The notes: generated by a model from the sequence alone, not told the origin. Positions 41,895-50,925 are shown, counted from the first letter of the stretch. The stretch: 64,000 nucleotides of DNA from Streptomyces spongiicola (GCF_003122365.1 NZ_CP029254.1:4985501-5049500), one strand, 5' to 3'. A program made the numbers and translations.

Positions 41895-43598
41895 TCAGGG
41901 CAGGCTGTGGACGTGCGGTCCGACCGCGTCGGACCAGGTGCTGCCGGCCGTCGCGTCCCAGTTCGTCGACCAGGTCATCGCACCGCGCAGGGCGGGGTAC
42001 GTACGAGCCGGCCTGAACGAGCCGCAGTGGGTGCCGCGGGTCAGGCAGTCCAGCGCGTTCCGCACGATCTGCGGATCGACATAGCCGCTGCCGGCCGCCC
42101 TGGGCGACGCGGGGACCCCGATGCCCACCTGGGACGCGTCCAGCCCGCCCTCGAGCTGTATGCAGGCGAGCGCGGTGATGAAGTCCACCGTTCCCTGCGA
42201 ATGGACCTTCCGGTCGCAGCCCAGCATCGAACCGCTGTTGTAGTACTGGGTGTTGACGACGGTGAGGATGTCCTTCACGGCGAGGGCGGTCCTGAAGTAC
42301 TCCGTCCCGGTGCTCTGCATGTCGATGGTCTGCGGGGCCATCGTCAGTACCAGCGAGGGGCCGGCACGGTGCGACAACCGCCTCAGTGCCTTGGTCAGAT
42401 ACTCCGCGTTGATGCCGTGCTCGAGGTCGATGTCGATACCGTTGAAGCCGTAGCTCCGCATCAGGGAGTACGCGCTGTCGGCGAAGGCCGTCGCGGAGGC
42501 GTCGCTGTTGATCACGACATTGCCCCGCTCACCGCCGACGGAGAGGACGACCGACTTCCCGGCGCGCTTCTTGGCGGCGATGTCGTTCCTGAACTCGTCC
42601 ACCGAGCCGTAGCCGACGGCCGGGTCCAGGTTGAAGGCGATCTCACCTGCGGTCGCCGTGGAGTCGGCGAACGAGACCGCGATGATGTCGTACTGCGCCG
42701 ACACGTCCCGCAGTCTCTGCACGGTCGCGCCGTTGTCGAAGTTCTGCCAGTAGCCGGTCAGCGCGTGCCTCGGCACCGAGGGGCCGCCGGGGTCGCCGCC
42801 GCCCGACGTGGTCGCGGTCACCGCCGCCGACTTCGCCGACTCTCCGGCCGCGTTCGCGGCGGACACCTGGAAGCGGTAGGACGTCGAGGCGGTCAGCCCG
42901 CTCACGGTCGCGGAGGTCCCCGTGACCGACAGGACCCTGGTGCCGTCCCGGTACACGTGGTAGGAGGCCGCGCCGGGGGAGGCCGACCAGTTGAGCGCCA
43001 CGGACGAGGAGGTCACCGCGCCGGCGGTGAGTCCGGCCGGGACCGGGGGGACCACCGGGTCGGGGTCCCCGCCGCCGCCCCCGTCGGGCCCGAACACCGA
43101 GACGTCGTCGGCGTGGTAGGCGGGCTGCCCGTACCAGCCGTGCAGGTAGACCGTCACCGACGTGGTGCCGGGGCCCGTGGTGAAGGCGGTGCTCAACTGG
43201 GACCAGCCGGAGCCCCCGGGAGTCCAGGTCGACACATCGGTCGTGCCCGTCCCGCTCGCGCCGAGGTATACGTACGAGCCCTGCACCCAGGCGCTGAGCC
43301 GGTAGGTCGAGCCGGGTCGCACGGACACCGTCTGCGAGCACCTCGCGTTGTCCTGCCCGGAGGGCGTGCCCCGGAGTGCCGCCGCCCCGGTGCGGACCGG
43401 TGACGACACGGCGGCTCCGCTCCCGGCCGAGCACGTCCAGGCGGTCAGCCCCGACTCGAACCCGGCGTTCCGCGCGTTGTTGACATCGGCGGCCAGGGCG
43501 GTGCCGGCCCCGCCGGTCAGCCCCAGCCCGGCGCCCATGGCAAGCGCCAGCACTCCGCGGAGCCAGCCGCGTCTGCGTCTGCGTGTGGTGCGGTCCAC
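41895..43598 (-). CDS. Secreted GH18 chitinase with N-terminal binding domain and FN3
   Basis: A 567-residue exported enzyme. A basic N-terminus (RTTRRRRRGW) and signal core ending ALAAD is followed by a beta-sandwich carbohydrate-binding domain (NARNAGFESGLTAWTCS), a fibronectin type III domain (PAGLTAGAVTSSSVALNWSA) and a GH18 barrel. The catalytic DxDxE is FNGIDIDLEHG (Asp389, Asp391, Glu393). It degrades chitin to chitooligosaccharides. GTG at 43598 is preceded by GGAGGCGAC. A DasR-type operator lies in the promoter, so GlcNAc-dependent derepression is likely. Confidence 0.95.
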   Translation of the reverse strand: MDRTTRRRRRGWLRGVLALAMGAGLGLTGGAGTALAADVNNARNAGFESGLTAWTCSAGSGAAVSSPVRTGAAALRGTPSGQDNARCSQTVSVRPGSTYRLSAWVQGSYVYLGASGTGTTDVSTWTPGGSGWSQLSTAFTTGPGTTSVTVYLHGWYGQPAYHADDVSVFGPDGGGGGDPDPVVPPVPAGLTAGAVTSSSVALNWSASPGAASYHVYRDGTRVLSVTGTSATVSGLTASTSYRFQVSAANAAGESAKSAAVTATTSGGGDPGGPSVPRHALTGYWQNFDNGATVQRLRDVSAQYDIIAVSFADSTATAGEIAFNLDPAVGYGSVDEFRNDIAAKKRAGKSVVLSVGGERGNVVINSDASATAFADSAYSLMRSYGFNGIDIDLEHGINAEYLTKALRRLSHRAGPSLVLTMAPQTIDMQSTGTEYFRTALAVKDILTVVNTQYYNSGSMLGCDRKVHSQGTVDFITALACIQLEGGLDASQVGIGVPASPRAAGSGYVDPQIVRNALDCLTRGTHCGSFRPARTYPALRGAMTWSTNWDATAGSTWSDAVGPHVHSLP

Positions 43599-43668
43599 TT
43601 TGTCGCCTCCGTGGGGGAGTGGGGGGAGCCAGGGGAGTTGGGGGAGCCAGGGGAACGGGGAGCGGAGG
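43599..43668. repeat. GGGGGAGCCAGGGGAG repeats at the chitinase start
   Basis: Degenerate purine-rich repeats of about 18 bp sit directly upstream of the ribosome-binding site, adjoining the octamer array. Confidence 0.6.
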
Positions 43669-43748
43669 AGGTGCGGAGGTGCGGAGGTGCGGAGGTGCGG
43701 AGGTGCGGAGGTGCGGAGGTGCGGAGGTGCGGAGGTGCGGAGGTGCGG
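43669..43748. repeat. Ten perfect copies of an 8-bp unit in the chitinase leader
   Basis: AGGTGCGG is repeated exactly ten times (80 bp). The array lies between the presumed promoter and the GTG start, so it would be transcribed into the 5' leader. Confidence 0.97.
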
Positions 43749-43769
43749 AACGGTGGCCACCGCACGACC

Positions 43770-43798
43770 AAGTTGGTCCAGACCAATAGGGATGTCAA
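43770..43798 (-). promoter_or_regulatory. Chitinase promoter with DasR-responsive (dre-like) operator
   Basis: On the minus strand TTGACA (43798-43793) and a weak CAACTT (43775-43770) are 17 bp apart. The 16-bp palindrome GTTGGTCCAGACCAAT at 43772-43787 matches the dre consensus for DasR (roughly ACTGGTCTAGACCACT) and covers the spacer and -10, a position fit for repression. DasR is the GntR-type GlcNAc regulator of Streptomyces chitinases. Confidence 0.75.
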
Positions 43799-44246
43799 TA
43801 CCTCCGGCTGAAGCCCGCACGCGCCGGGGGCAGGTCTGCCACGGCCTCGGTCTGCCACGAGTTCGGTCCGCCGCGCTCGGTCCGCCATGCGCTCGGTCTG
43901 CCACGCGCTCGGTCTGCCGCGGGGCCGTTGCGCCGCAGGGTCGTCGCGCCGCGAAGCCGTCGCGCCGCGGGGCCCGCGGGCGGACGGTGTGTGGCGAGGC
44001 GTGCACTCCGGTGATCAACCCACAGGAGCCAGCCGGCGAAACCCTGTCGCTGATACGGGAGTTAAGCTCTGGCGGCTTCGTCCCCTTTGGCCGGTGAGTA
44101 TTGCGTGAGGGTTGGGTTTCCGGGTTCCGAAAGCAGTTCTCCGAACCGGTCGGACGTGGCTAAAGTGCTGATACACGGGGAGCACGAAGAACAGGGGACC
44201 TGCGGCCGCCGTCCCTGCGGCGGCCGGAGTCGAACGGGGAATCAGC
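43799..44246. other. Divergent spacer upstream of the Tad locus
   Basis: No gene is seen. At 43850-43970 there are degenerate CGGTCTGCCACG and GTCGCGCCGC repeats. The promoter of the following gene should lie in 44050-44230, where the sequence is less repetitive and somewhat AT-richer. Confidence 0.4.
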
Positions 44247-45125
44247 GTGCCGACCGCGATTGCTGTGACCAGCGCCGACCTGGTGCTGCCGCCGACGGAC
44301 AGCCATACACCCACCGCGGCGCTGCTGCACGCGCCGGACGCCCAGCCGCTGGAGGCGGCACTCGCCGACATGCAGGTCCTGGTGGAGCAGAACGGCTATG
44401 TGGTCGCCCTATACCCCGCGTCCATCCCCACCTCCCACGAACGCAGACTGCACACGGTCCGCTCCGTCCTGGAAAGCGACCGGATCGCTCTGCTGAAGCT
44501 CGATCTGCCGCCACTCGGGGTGGCCGTGCTGGCCAGGCAGCTGCGCCAGCTGTCCGTCTGCGACTTCAGCGCCGGAGTGGTCGCCTCGGCCGCCAGGCTG
44601 CTGTCCCACTACGTCTGGGCGGGTGCCCTGCTCAACTCGGTCACCAGACTCGACCGCGTGCCCGTGGGCCTCAAGTCCCACGCCAGGTCCTGGGTTCCCG
44701 GGGCGCAGTTCGGGGTCGTGGCCAACCCCGAACCCCAACTGGTCAGGATCGGCCATGGCGAGCTGACCGGGCCCCAGTTCGCCACCCGGCTCATGGTGGC
44801 CCGGGGGCAGTTGCAGTCGGAGTGGGTGCACACGGCCCTCGCCCCCGGCTGGCAGGTCCGGGGGATCGAGGAGACCGACCTGCCTGCCGACTCCCCCCAG
44901 TGGTGGGGCACTTCGCGGCTGGTCGAGTTCGCCGCCTTTCTCGCCGACATCTCCGTGGTCTACCAGCTGGTCTCCTCGGTGCGGCGGGAGGTGTGCACCT
45001 GGTGCCGTATCGAACTCATCGGTGACCGCTGCGGTTTCTGCTCGGCGCCACTGGCCCCGGCCGGACACCGGACGCGCTCCGCAGGCGCCCTCGGTGAAGG
45101 AACGCCGATGCGCCAGGGACCGTAG
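44247..45125 (+). CDS. Uncharacterised protein at the head of the Tad pilus locus
   Basis: A 292-residue protein, GTG start after GGGGA. No signal or membrane segment stands out. The C-terminus carries a zinc-ribbon-like CTWCRIELIGDRCGFC (two CxxC pairs). The middle includes SHARSWVPGAQFGVVANPEPQ. It is the first gene of the pilus cluster, about 120 bp before the CpaB gene. Its role is unknown; position suggests an accessory or regulatory function. Confidence 0.75.
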   Translation: MPTAIAVTSADLVLPPTDSHTPTAALLHAPDAQPLEAALADMQVLVEQNGYVVALYPASIPTSHERRLHTVRSVLESDRIALLKLDLPPLGVAVLARQLRQLSVCDFSAGVVASAARLLSHYVWAGALLNSVTRLDRVPVGLKSHARSWVPGAQFGVVANPEPQLVRIGHGELTGPQFATRLMVARGQLQSEWVHTALAPGWQVRGIEETDLPADSPQWWGTSRLVEFAAFLADISVVYQLVSSVRREVCTWCRIELIGDRCGFCSAPLAPAGHRTRSAGALGEGTPMRQGP

Positions 45126-45243
45126 TGCACCGCCGGCGCGGTGGGCGCGGACCGACGGCGGCCCGGACGTATGCCCACCCCACCGTACGCACCAGTCCGC
45201 CGTCCGCCGTCAGCCCACGTCTTCCATCGAGGTTGCCCCGCTC

Positions 45244-45954
45244 ATGAATTCACGCCAACGCCGTGGCGTCGTCCTGCTGCTCCTCTCGGTCCTGTGTGCC
45301 CTCGGCGCGTTCGCCGGCGTGCTCTCGGTGATCAGTGACGTGAATTCCAAGGTCGGACCCGAGGTCGCCGCATACCGGGTGAAGTCCGATGTCGTTCCGT
45401 ACCAGGCGCTGCGGCCGAACCAGTTCGAGAAGATCACCATGCCGGAGCGCTGGCTCTCCGAGAACGCGGTGACCGATGTCTCGGTCGTCGACGGGAAGGT
45501 GGCCGTCACCCGGCTCAAGAAGGGTTCACTGCTCCAGGACGACATGTTCGTCACACGCCCGGCACTCGAACGCGACGAGCAGGAGATAGCCATCATGATC
45601 GACGCCGCCACGGGCGTGGCGGGCAAGATCAGGGCCGGTGACTCCGTCAACATCTACGCCACCTTCGCAGCCGACGACAAGGACCGGACGCAGGCGCAGT
45701 CCCGCGTCATCGTCCCCAACGCCCGGGTGATCGACGTAGGCCGGCTCACCGCCCTCGAGCCCGGGCAGGACGACAGGCGGCGCAGCCTGCGCGAGGCCGT
45801 CCCGATCACCTTCGCGCTCACCACCAGGGACGCCCAGCGCGTCGCGTACGCCGAGTCGTTCGCGGTCAACGTGCGGCTCGCGCTGCTCGCCGACGGCGGT
45901 TCGACCGAGCTGCGCGCCGGGGAGGGTACCTACACCCTCGAAGGCGACAAGTGA
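45244..45954 (+). CDS. cpaB: CpaB/RcpC-type Flp pilus assembly protein (SAF domain)
   Basis: A 236-residue membrane-anchored protein: one N-terminal transmembrane helix (GVVLLLLSVLCALGAFAGVL), a SAF domain (SDVVPYQALRPNQFEKITMP) and the RcpC-like segment (GVAGKIRAGDSVNIYATFA). In Gram-negative Tad systems CpaB works with the outer-membrane secretin. Here no secretin exists and it probably stabilises the pilus across the thick wall. It is 8 bp upstream of the TadZ-like gene. Confidence 0.85.
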   Translation: MNSRQRRGVVLLLLSVLCALGAFAGVLSVISDVNSKVGPEVAAYRVKSDVVPYQALRPNQFEKITMPERWLSENAVTDVSVVDGKVAVTRLKKGSLLQDDMFVTRPALERDEQEIAIMIDAATGVAGKIRAGDSVNIYATFAADDKDRTQAQSRVIVPNARVIDVGRLTALEPGQDDRRRSLREAVPITFALTTRDAQRVAYAESFAVNVRLALLADGGSTELRAGEGTYTLEGDK

Positions 45955-45961
45955 GAGACGG

Positions 45962-47203
45962 ATGACGACCAGAATCCTCCCGGCCGCCGGCGACGCCGAC
46001 GCCGCCCGGTCCGTGACCACCCTGCTCAGCCAGCTCCCCGACGCGGAGCCGGCGGGGCCGGTCGGTGACTCGACAGCGCTGATCGACACCCTGGCACGGC
46101 TGGCCGCGGAGTCCGTGGACGAACTCCCCGAGGTCGTCGTCGTACACGAGCGGATCGGTCCGGTGCCCGTCCTCGAACTGATCCGGGAGGTGGCGCTCCG
46201 CTTCCCCGCGGTGGGGGTGGTCCTGGTCACCGCGGACGTGAGCCCCGGCCTGTACTCGGCCGCGATGGACTCCGGGGCCCGCGGGCTGGTCGGTCTGCCC
46301 CTGTCCTACGAGGAGCTGGCCCAGCGGGTGCAGGCCGCGGCAGCGTGGTCGGCCGGCGTCCGGCGCCATCTGGGCACCGGCGGGGACGTGTTCACCGGCC
46401 CCGGCGGCACGGTCGTCACGGTCAGCGGAGCCAAGGGCGGTGTCGGCGCCACGGTCACCGCCGTCCAGCTCGCGCTCGCCGCCAGAGCGGGCGGGATGAC
46501 CGTTGCCCTCGCCGACCTCGACCTGCAGTCGGGCGACGTGGCCTCCTACCTCGACGTCCAGTTCCGGCGCTCCATCGTCGACCTGGCCGCCATCCAGGAC
46601 ATCTCTCCGCGCGTCCTCCAGGACGCGGTCTACGCCCACGAGACCGGGGTCGGTCTGCTGCTCGCCCCCGGCGAGGGCGAACGGAGCGAGGAGATCACCG
46701 ACCGCTCCGTGCGCCAGATCGTCAGCGCCCTGCGCAACCGCTACGAGGTCGTGGTCGTCGACTGCGGCAGCTGGATGAACGGCGCCAACGCGGCGGCGAT
46801 CGAGATGGCCGACACGACACTGCTCGTCACCACACCGGACGTGGTCGCCGTACGCGCGGCCAAGCGGATGGTGAAGCTCTGGGACCGGCTCCAGATCCGC
46901 AAGGCGGAGGAGACCGTCACCGTACTCAACCGGTACACGCGCAACACGGAGATACAGCCTCCGCTCGTCGAGCGGATCACCGCCACCCGCGTCTCCCGGA
47001 CCGTGATCCCCGCCAACTTCAGGGAACTCCAGGCGCTCGTCGACGCGGGCCGGATGCAGGACCTGGAGGCCAGGTCCACGGTCAAGCAGGCTCTGTGGGG
47101 ACTGGCGGGAGAGCTCGGACTCGTGAAGCAGAGCGAAGCACCGCGAAAGCAGGGCAGGCTGAAGAGCGACCGGGGTGCCCCGGGCATCAGGAAAAGGTCC
47201 TGA
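45962..47203 (+). CDS. tadZ: TadZ/CpaE-like ATPase
   Basis: A 413-residue protein with an N-terminal receiver-like domain (about residues 1-125, VVVVHERIGPVPVLELI) and a ParA/MinD-type ATPase. The deviant Walker A is SGAKGGVGATVTAVQ: the signature lysine Lys158 is present, but the second lysine of KGGxGKT is replaced by Ala163, as in atypical TadZ proteins. It localises and orients the pilus machine at the membrane. The C-terminus is basic. Confidence 0.9.
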   Translation: MTTRILPAAGDADAARSVTTLLSQLPDAEPAGPVGDSTALIDTLARLAAESVDELPEVVVVHERIGPVPVLELIREVALRFPAVGVVLVTADVSPGLYSAAMDSGARGLVGLPLSYEELAQRVQAAAAWSAGVRRHLGTGGDVFTGPGGTVVTVSGAKGGVGATVTAVQLALAARAGGMTVALADLDLQSGDVASYLDVQFRRSIVDLAAIQDISPRVLQDAVYAHETGVGLLLAPGEGERSEEITDRSVRQIVSALRNRYEVVVVDCGSWMNGANAAAIEMADTTLLVTTPDVVAVRAAKRMVKLWDRLQIRKAEETVTVLNRYTRNTEIQPPLVERITATRVSRTVIPANFRELQALVDAGRMQDLEARSTVKQALWGLAGELGLVKQSEAPRKQGRLKSDRGAPGIRKRS

Positions 47204-47235
47204 GGAGCCGGAGACCGAGGGGGCGAGCTGAAGCG

Positions 47236-47814
47236 ATGCATGTTGCGGCAGGTATCGACCGGAGGGCTACCGGCCGGCCCCGGGTCGGCGTGCGGGCCGT
47301 CCGGGGCCGGATGACGGGCCGGTGGATGGCCGGCCGACGGGTCGCCGGCCGGTGGATGGCCGGGGGACGGCGCACGGTGGGCGGGGCGGCCGTCCGCAGC
47401 CGGGGCGTGCCGAGCCGGAACGTCCTGAGGGGGACGGTCCTGAGCCGGACCTCGGTGAGGGACGACCGCGGGCAGACCGCGGTGGAGTTCACCGGCATGG
47501 TGCCGATCATCCTGGCGACGCTGGTCCTGCTCTGGCAGGCGGCCCTCGTCGGGTACGCGTTCGCGCTCGCGGGAAACTCGGCGGACGAGGGCGCACGGGC
47601 GGGTGCGGCGGCCGGACCGGGGGGCGGGGCCCAGGCGTGCGAGACGGCGGCACGGAAGAACCTGCCGGACTCCTGGGAGGCCGAAGTCGCCTGCTCGGTC
47701 GGCGGCGACCTGTACGACGCGGAGGTCGGCGTGGTCGTCCCGGTCCTGTATCCGGGCTTGATCGACTTCTCGTTCACCGCGCCCGGGCGGGCCTCCGCCG
47801 TGTGGGAGGACTGA
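47236..47814 (+). CDS. TadE-like pseudopilin
   Basis: A 192-residue protein. A 75-residue Arg/Gly-rich N-terminal region with repeats (MAGRRVAGRWMAGGRR) precedes the pilin-like site DRGQTAVEF and the hydrophobic helix GMVPIILATLVLLWQAALVG. Cleavage after Gly in RG/QTAVEF fits a prepilin peptidase site (G/x4-E-F). The mature part has two cysteines (AQACETA, AEVACSVG). ATG at 47236 is chosen; one at 47311 would shorten the odd N-terminus. Confidence 0.82.
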   Translation: MHVAAGIDRRATGRPRVGVRAVRGRMTGRWMAGRRVAGRWMAGGRRTVGGAAVRSRGVPSRNVLRGTVLSRTSVRDDRGQTAVEFTGMVPIILATLVLLWQAALVGYAFALAGNSADEGARAGAAAGPGGGAQACETAARKNLPDSWEAEVACSVGGDLYDAEVGVVVPVLYPGLIDFSFTAPGRASAVWED

Positions 47815-47817
47815 ACC

Positions 47818-48258
47818 ATGCGGAAGTGCATGTTCCGGCGGAGGGGTGCCGACCGGCACGAGCGTGTCGGACCGGCCGCCCGCGGGCGTCGCGACCCCGT
47901 CCGCGGGCGTCGCGACCGGGGTCAGACCGCGATCGAGTACCTCGGCTGGATCCCGGTCCTGCTGCTCGTCGCACTCGCCGCGATCCAGCTCGGCATCGCC
48001 GTGTACGCGGTGCAGCAGGCCGGGACGGCGGCACGGGCGGCGGCGCGTACGTACTCGATGCAGAACGGCGACGCGGTGGGAGCCGGAAAGGCGGCGATGA
48101 GCGGCTGGCTGGCCGACGGCACCGAGATCTCGTCGGGCGGCGCCGGTTTCGAGGAGATCACCATGACCGCTCGTGTCTCGATCCCGTCCGTCGTCCCGGG
48201 CATCCAGGACTTCGGCCGGGCCACCCGCTCCGCGACCATGCCCGTCACCGACCGCTGA
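47818..48258 (+). CDS. Second TadE/F-like pseudopilin
   Basis: A 146-residue protein with the site DRGQTAIEY (cleavage RG/QTAIEY) followed by the helix GWIPVLLLVALAAIQLGIAVYA. It begins 3 bp after the previous gene's stop. The gene's last codons and TGA stop are the first unit of a 14-bp tandem array. Its role is a minor pilin of the Tad pilus. Confidence 0.85.
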   Translation: MRKCMFRRRGADRHERVGPAARGRRDPVRGRRDRGQTAIEYLGWIPVLLLVALAAIQLGIAVYAVQQAGTAARAAARTYSMQNGDAVGAGKAAMSGWLADGTEISSGGAGFEEITMTARVSIPSVVPGIQDFGRATRSATMPVTDR

Positions 48259-48390
48259 CCCCCGACTGCTGACCCCCGACCGCTGACCCCCGACTGCTGA
48301 CCCCCGACCGCTGACCCCCGGTTGCCGAATGCCGACCGCGGAATCCCGAATCCCGAATCCCGACTGCCGACCCTCGACCGCCGACCCCCG
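48249..48390. repeat. 14-bp tandem array beginning at the gene stop
   Basis: Five consecutive 14-bp units occupy 48249-48318, alternating CGACCGCTGACCCC and CGACTGCTGACCCC. The first unit contains the stop codon of the second TadE-like gene. Looser GAATCCC and CGACCGCCGACCC repeats follow to about 48390. Confidence 0.95.
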
Positions 48391-48458
48391 GCCGCTGATT
48401 CCGGCCGCCGCCGTCCGGACCCGCCGGGTCCGGTCAACCTCGTGAAGGAGCCGAGCAC

Positions 48459-49799
48459 ATGAGCCTCCGGGCGCGTATGAGCAATCCCGACCCGAGCCCC
48501 GGCCACGGTTCGGACGCCCGGCTCGTCGGGACATACCGCGCCAAGCTCCTGGAGGAGATCGACCTCGCGGAGATGTCCACGCTGCAGGCCGCCGAGCGGC
48601 GTGCGCGGCTGGAGCGGGTGCTCGGCCACATCATCAGCCGTGAGGGGCCGGTGCTCTCGTCGGTCGAGCGTTCGCAGCTCATCCGCCGGGTCGTCGACGA
48701 GGCCCTGGGCCTCGGCATTCTGGAGCCGCTGCTCGAGGACGCCTCCATCAGCGAGATCATGGTGAACGGCCCCGAGCAGGTCTTCGTCGAGCGCCGCGGC
48801 CGACTGGAACTGCTGCCCATGCGGTTCAGCTCGAACGAGCAGCTCATGCAGACCATCGAGCGCATCGTCTCGACCGTGAACCGCCGCGTCGACGAGGCGA
48901 ACCCGATGGTGGACGCCCGGCTGCCCAGCGGCGAACGAGTCAACGTGATCATCCCGCCGCTCTCGCTCAGCGGCCCGATCCTCACCATCCGGCGCTTTCC
49001 GCACGCCTTCTCGCTCCACGAGATGATCGAACTCGGTTCCCTCGACGAGCAGATGACGATGCTGCTCTCCGGCCTCGTCCGGGCGAGGTTCAACGTGATC
49101 GTCTCCGGGGCCACCGGTACCGGCAAGACCACCCTGCTCAACGCCCTCTCGGGGCTCGTCCCCGACGGGGAGCGGATCGTCACCATCGAGGACTCCGCGG
49201 AACTCCAGCTCCAGCAGAACCATGTGATCACCCTGGAGAGCCGACCCGCGAACGTCGAGGGCAAGGGCCGGATCACCATTCGGGACCTGGTTCGCAACTC
49301 GCTCCGCATGCGCCCCGACCGCATCATCGTCGGTGAGGTCCGAGGCGGCGAGACCCTCGACATGCTCCAGGCGATGTCGACCGGTCACGACGGCTCCCTC
49401 GCCACCGTCCACGCCAACAGCGCCGAAGACGCGTTGATGCGCCTGCAGACCCTGGCCTCCATGTCCGAGGTCGAGATCCCGTTCGTGGCGATCAGGGACC
49501 AGATCAACAGCGCCGTCGACGTGATCGTCCAGCTCACCCGGCACGCCGACGGATCCCGCCGGATCACCGAGATCGCCATCCTGGACTCGCACGGCCGGGA
49601 GGAGTACCGCATCGTCACGGTGTGCCGGTTCAACGCCCGGCCGATGTCCGCCGACGGGCTGGTCCACGGCGCCTTCGAGTACCTGCCGCTGCCGCGCCGG
49701 GTCGCCGAGCGGCTGTACCTGAAGAACGAGCCCATCCCGCCCGCCTTCGGCGTCGCCGACTCGGAGGACCAGCTCATGCTCCGCAGGGCGGTGGCATGA
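48459..49799 (+). CDS. tadA: TadA/CpaF secretion ATPase
   Basis: A 446-residue hexameric GspE/VirB11-type ATPase that powers pilus assembly. The N-terminal domain includes LLEDASISEIMVNGPEQVF. Walker A is SGATGTGKTTLLNALSG; the Asp box is IVTIEDSAELQL; Walker B region RPDRIIVGEVRGGETL; and the His box is GHDGSLATVHANS. AAGGAG precedes the ATG. It ends overlapping a small frame and is followed by tadB. Confidence 0.96.
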   Translation: MSLRARMSNPDPSPGHGSDARLVGTYRAKLLEEIDLAEMSTLQAAERRARLERVLGHIISREGPVLSSVERSQLIRRVVDEALGLGILEPLLEDASISEIMVNGPEQVFVERRGRLELLPMRFSSNEQLMQTIERIVSTVNRRVDEANPMVDARLPSGERVNVIIPPLSLSGPILTIRRFPHAFSLHEMIELGSLDEQMTMLLSGLVRARFNVIVSGATGTGKTTLLNALSGLVPDGERIVTIEDSAELQLQQNHVITLESRPANVEGKGRITIRDLVRNSLRMRPDRIIVGEVRGGETLDMLQAMSTGHDGSLATVHANSAEDALMRLQTLASMSEVEIPFVAIRDQINSAVDVIVQLTRHADGSRRITEIAILDSHGREEYRIVTVCRFNARPMSADGLVHGAFEYLPLPRRVAERLYLKNEPIPPAFGVADSEDQLMLRRAVA

Positions 49800-49957
49800 G
49801 CCCGATGCGCCAGCAGACGGCCCTCCTGGTCCCGCCGCGTCCCACAGGCCCCGAAGTCCGCCCGGCGCGCGCCTCGACGGCCGGCCGCCGCGAGGACACA
49901 CGTACCGTCCCCGACCGCTACGGAAGGTTCAGCCCGTGGCCGATCTCCCCCTCCTGA
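49796..49957 (+). CDS. Possible 53-residue linker gene between tadA and tadB
   Basis: ATG overlaps the tadA stop by 4 bp (ATGA) and the frame runs 22 bp into tadB. The product is Pro/Arg-rich with no motif. It could be a coupling frame carrying ribosomes from tadA to tadB, or simply noise. Confidence 0.3.
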   Translation: MSPMRQQTALLVPPRPTGPEVRPARASTAGRREDTRTVPDRYGRFSPWPISPS

Positions 49958-50877
49958 CCATCGGTGTCGCCCTGCTCGCGTGCCTGCTCGGCGTCATCGG
50001 CGTGCACGTCTACGCCTCGGGCAAAGCCCAGCGGCAGGCGCTCCTCGACCGGATGTCCCAGACCGGACAGCTCGCCCCGCCCGCGGGCCGGCGGCGCCGC
50101 TTCCGAGGCGTCGACCGGCGGCTGCGCGGCACCGCCCTCGGCAGACGGATCGAGCGCAAGATCGCCATGACCGGCCTGCCCCTCACCCCGGGCGAGTACG
50201 TCGTGTACGTGATCGGCGCCCTGCTCGCCGTCTACTTCAGCGTCGGGGCCGTCTTCGCGCCGTTCTTCGGCGTCCTGGCCGCCGTGATCGGCCTCTGGGG
50301 TGCCGACGCCTATCTCGACTGGCAGCGGGCCAAGCGGACCGAGGCGTTCATCAACCAGCTCCCCGAACTCACCCGCGTCCTCGCCAACGCCACCCAGGCC
50401 GGACTCGCCATGCGCACCGCGCTCGCCATGGCCGCGGAGGAACTGGACGACCCGGCCGGGGAGGAACTCATGCGCGTCGCCGACCAGCTCACCCTGGGCC
50501 ACAGCCTCGACGACGCGCTGGGCGCGCTGGCCGAACGCCTGCCCTCCCGCGAACTGGTCGTCCTCGTCACGACGGTCGTCCTCTCCAACCGGGCGGGCGG
50601 CCAGGTCGTCAGCTCACTGCGCAACCTGACCGAGACGCTCGAGGAGCGCAAGGAGACCCGGAGGGAGGTCACGACCCTGCTCTCGCAGGTGAAGGTGACC
50701 GCGCTAGCCGTTCCGCTCCTCGGACTCAGCTTCCTGCTGCTGATCAACGGAATGCGCCCGGGCGCCCTGGACAGTATGACCGCCTCGGTCGCCGGCCAGT
50801 TCGCGGTCGTCGTCGCCTTCGGCATGTACGCCGTCGGTTTCTTCCTCATCCGCCGGATGTCCCGGATCCGGGTGTGA
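49936..50877 (+). CDS. tadB: TadB pilus platform protein (GspF domain)
   Basis: A 313-residue inner-membrane protein. N-terminal helix (LLTIGVALLACLLGVIGVHV), a transmembrane pair (VVYVIGALLAVYF...), then the T2SSF domain (RTEAFINQLPELTRVLANAT, QAGLAMRTALAMAAEEL) and two C-terminal helices. GTG follows GGAAGG. It forms the platform with TadC on which TadA acts. Confidence 0.93.
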   Translation: MADLPLLTIGVALLACLLGVIGVHVYASGKAQRQALLDRMSQTGQLAPPAGRRRRFRGVDRRLRGTALGRRIERKIAMTGLPLTPGEYVVYVIGALLAVYFSVGAVFAPFFGVLAAVIGLWGADAYLDWQRAKRTEAFINQLPELTRVLANATQAGLAMRTALAMAAEELDDPAGEELMRVADQLTLGHSLDDALGALAERLPSRELVVLVTTVVLSNRAGGQVVSSLRNLTETLEERKETRREVTTLLSQVKVTALAVPLLGLSFLLLINGMRPGALDSMTASVAGQFAVVVAFGMYAVGFFLIRRMSRIRV

Positions 50878-50925
50878 GAACGCACCAGGGGACGGAGACC
50901 AAGGGCACCGCGGACCGGGTTGAGA

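Noticed and set aside
43500..44018. N-terminal extension of the chitinase through the octamer array (PHLRTSAP repeats)
   Set aside because: The GTG at 43598 has a good ribosome-binding site just before a signal peptide, and the promoter with the dre-like site lies downstream of the supposed extended start.
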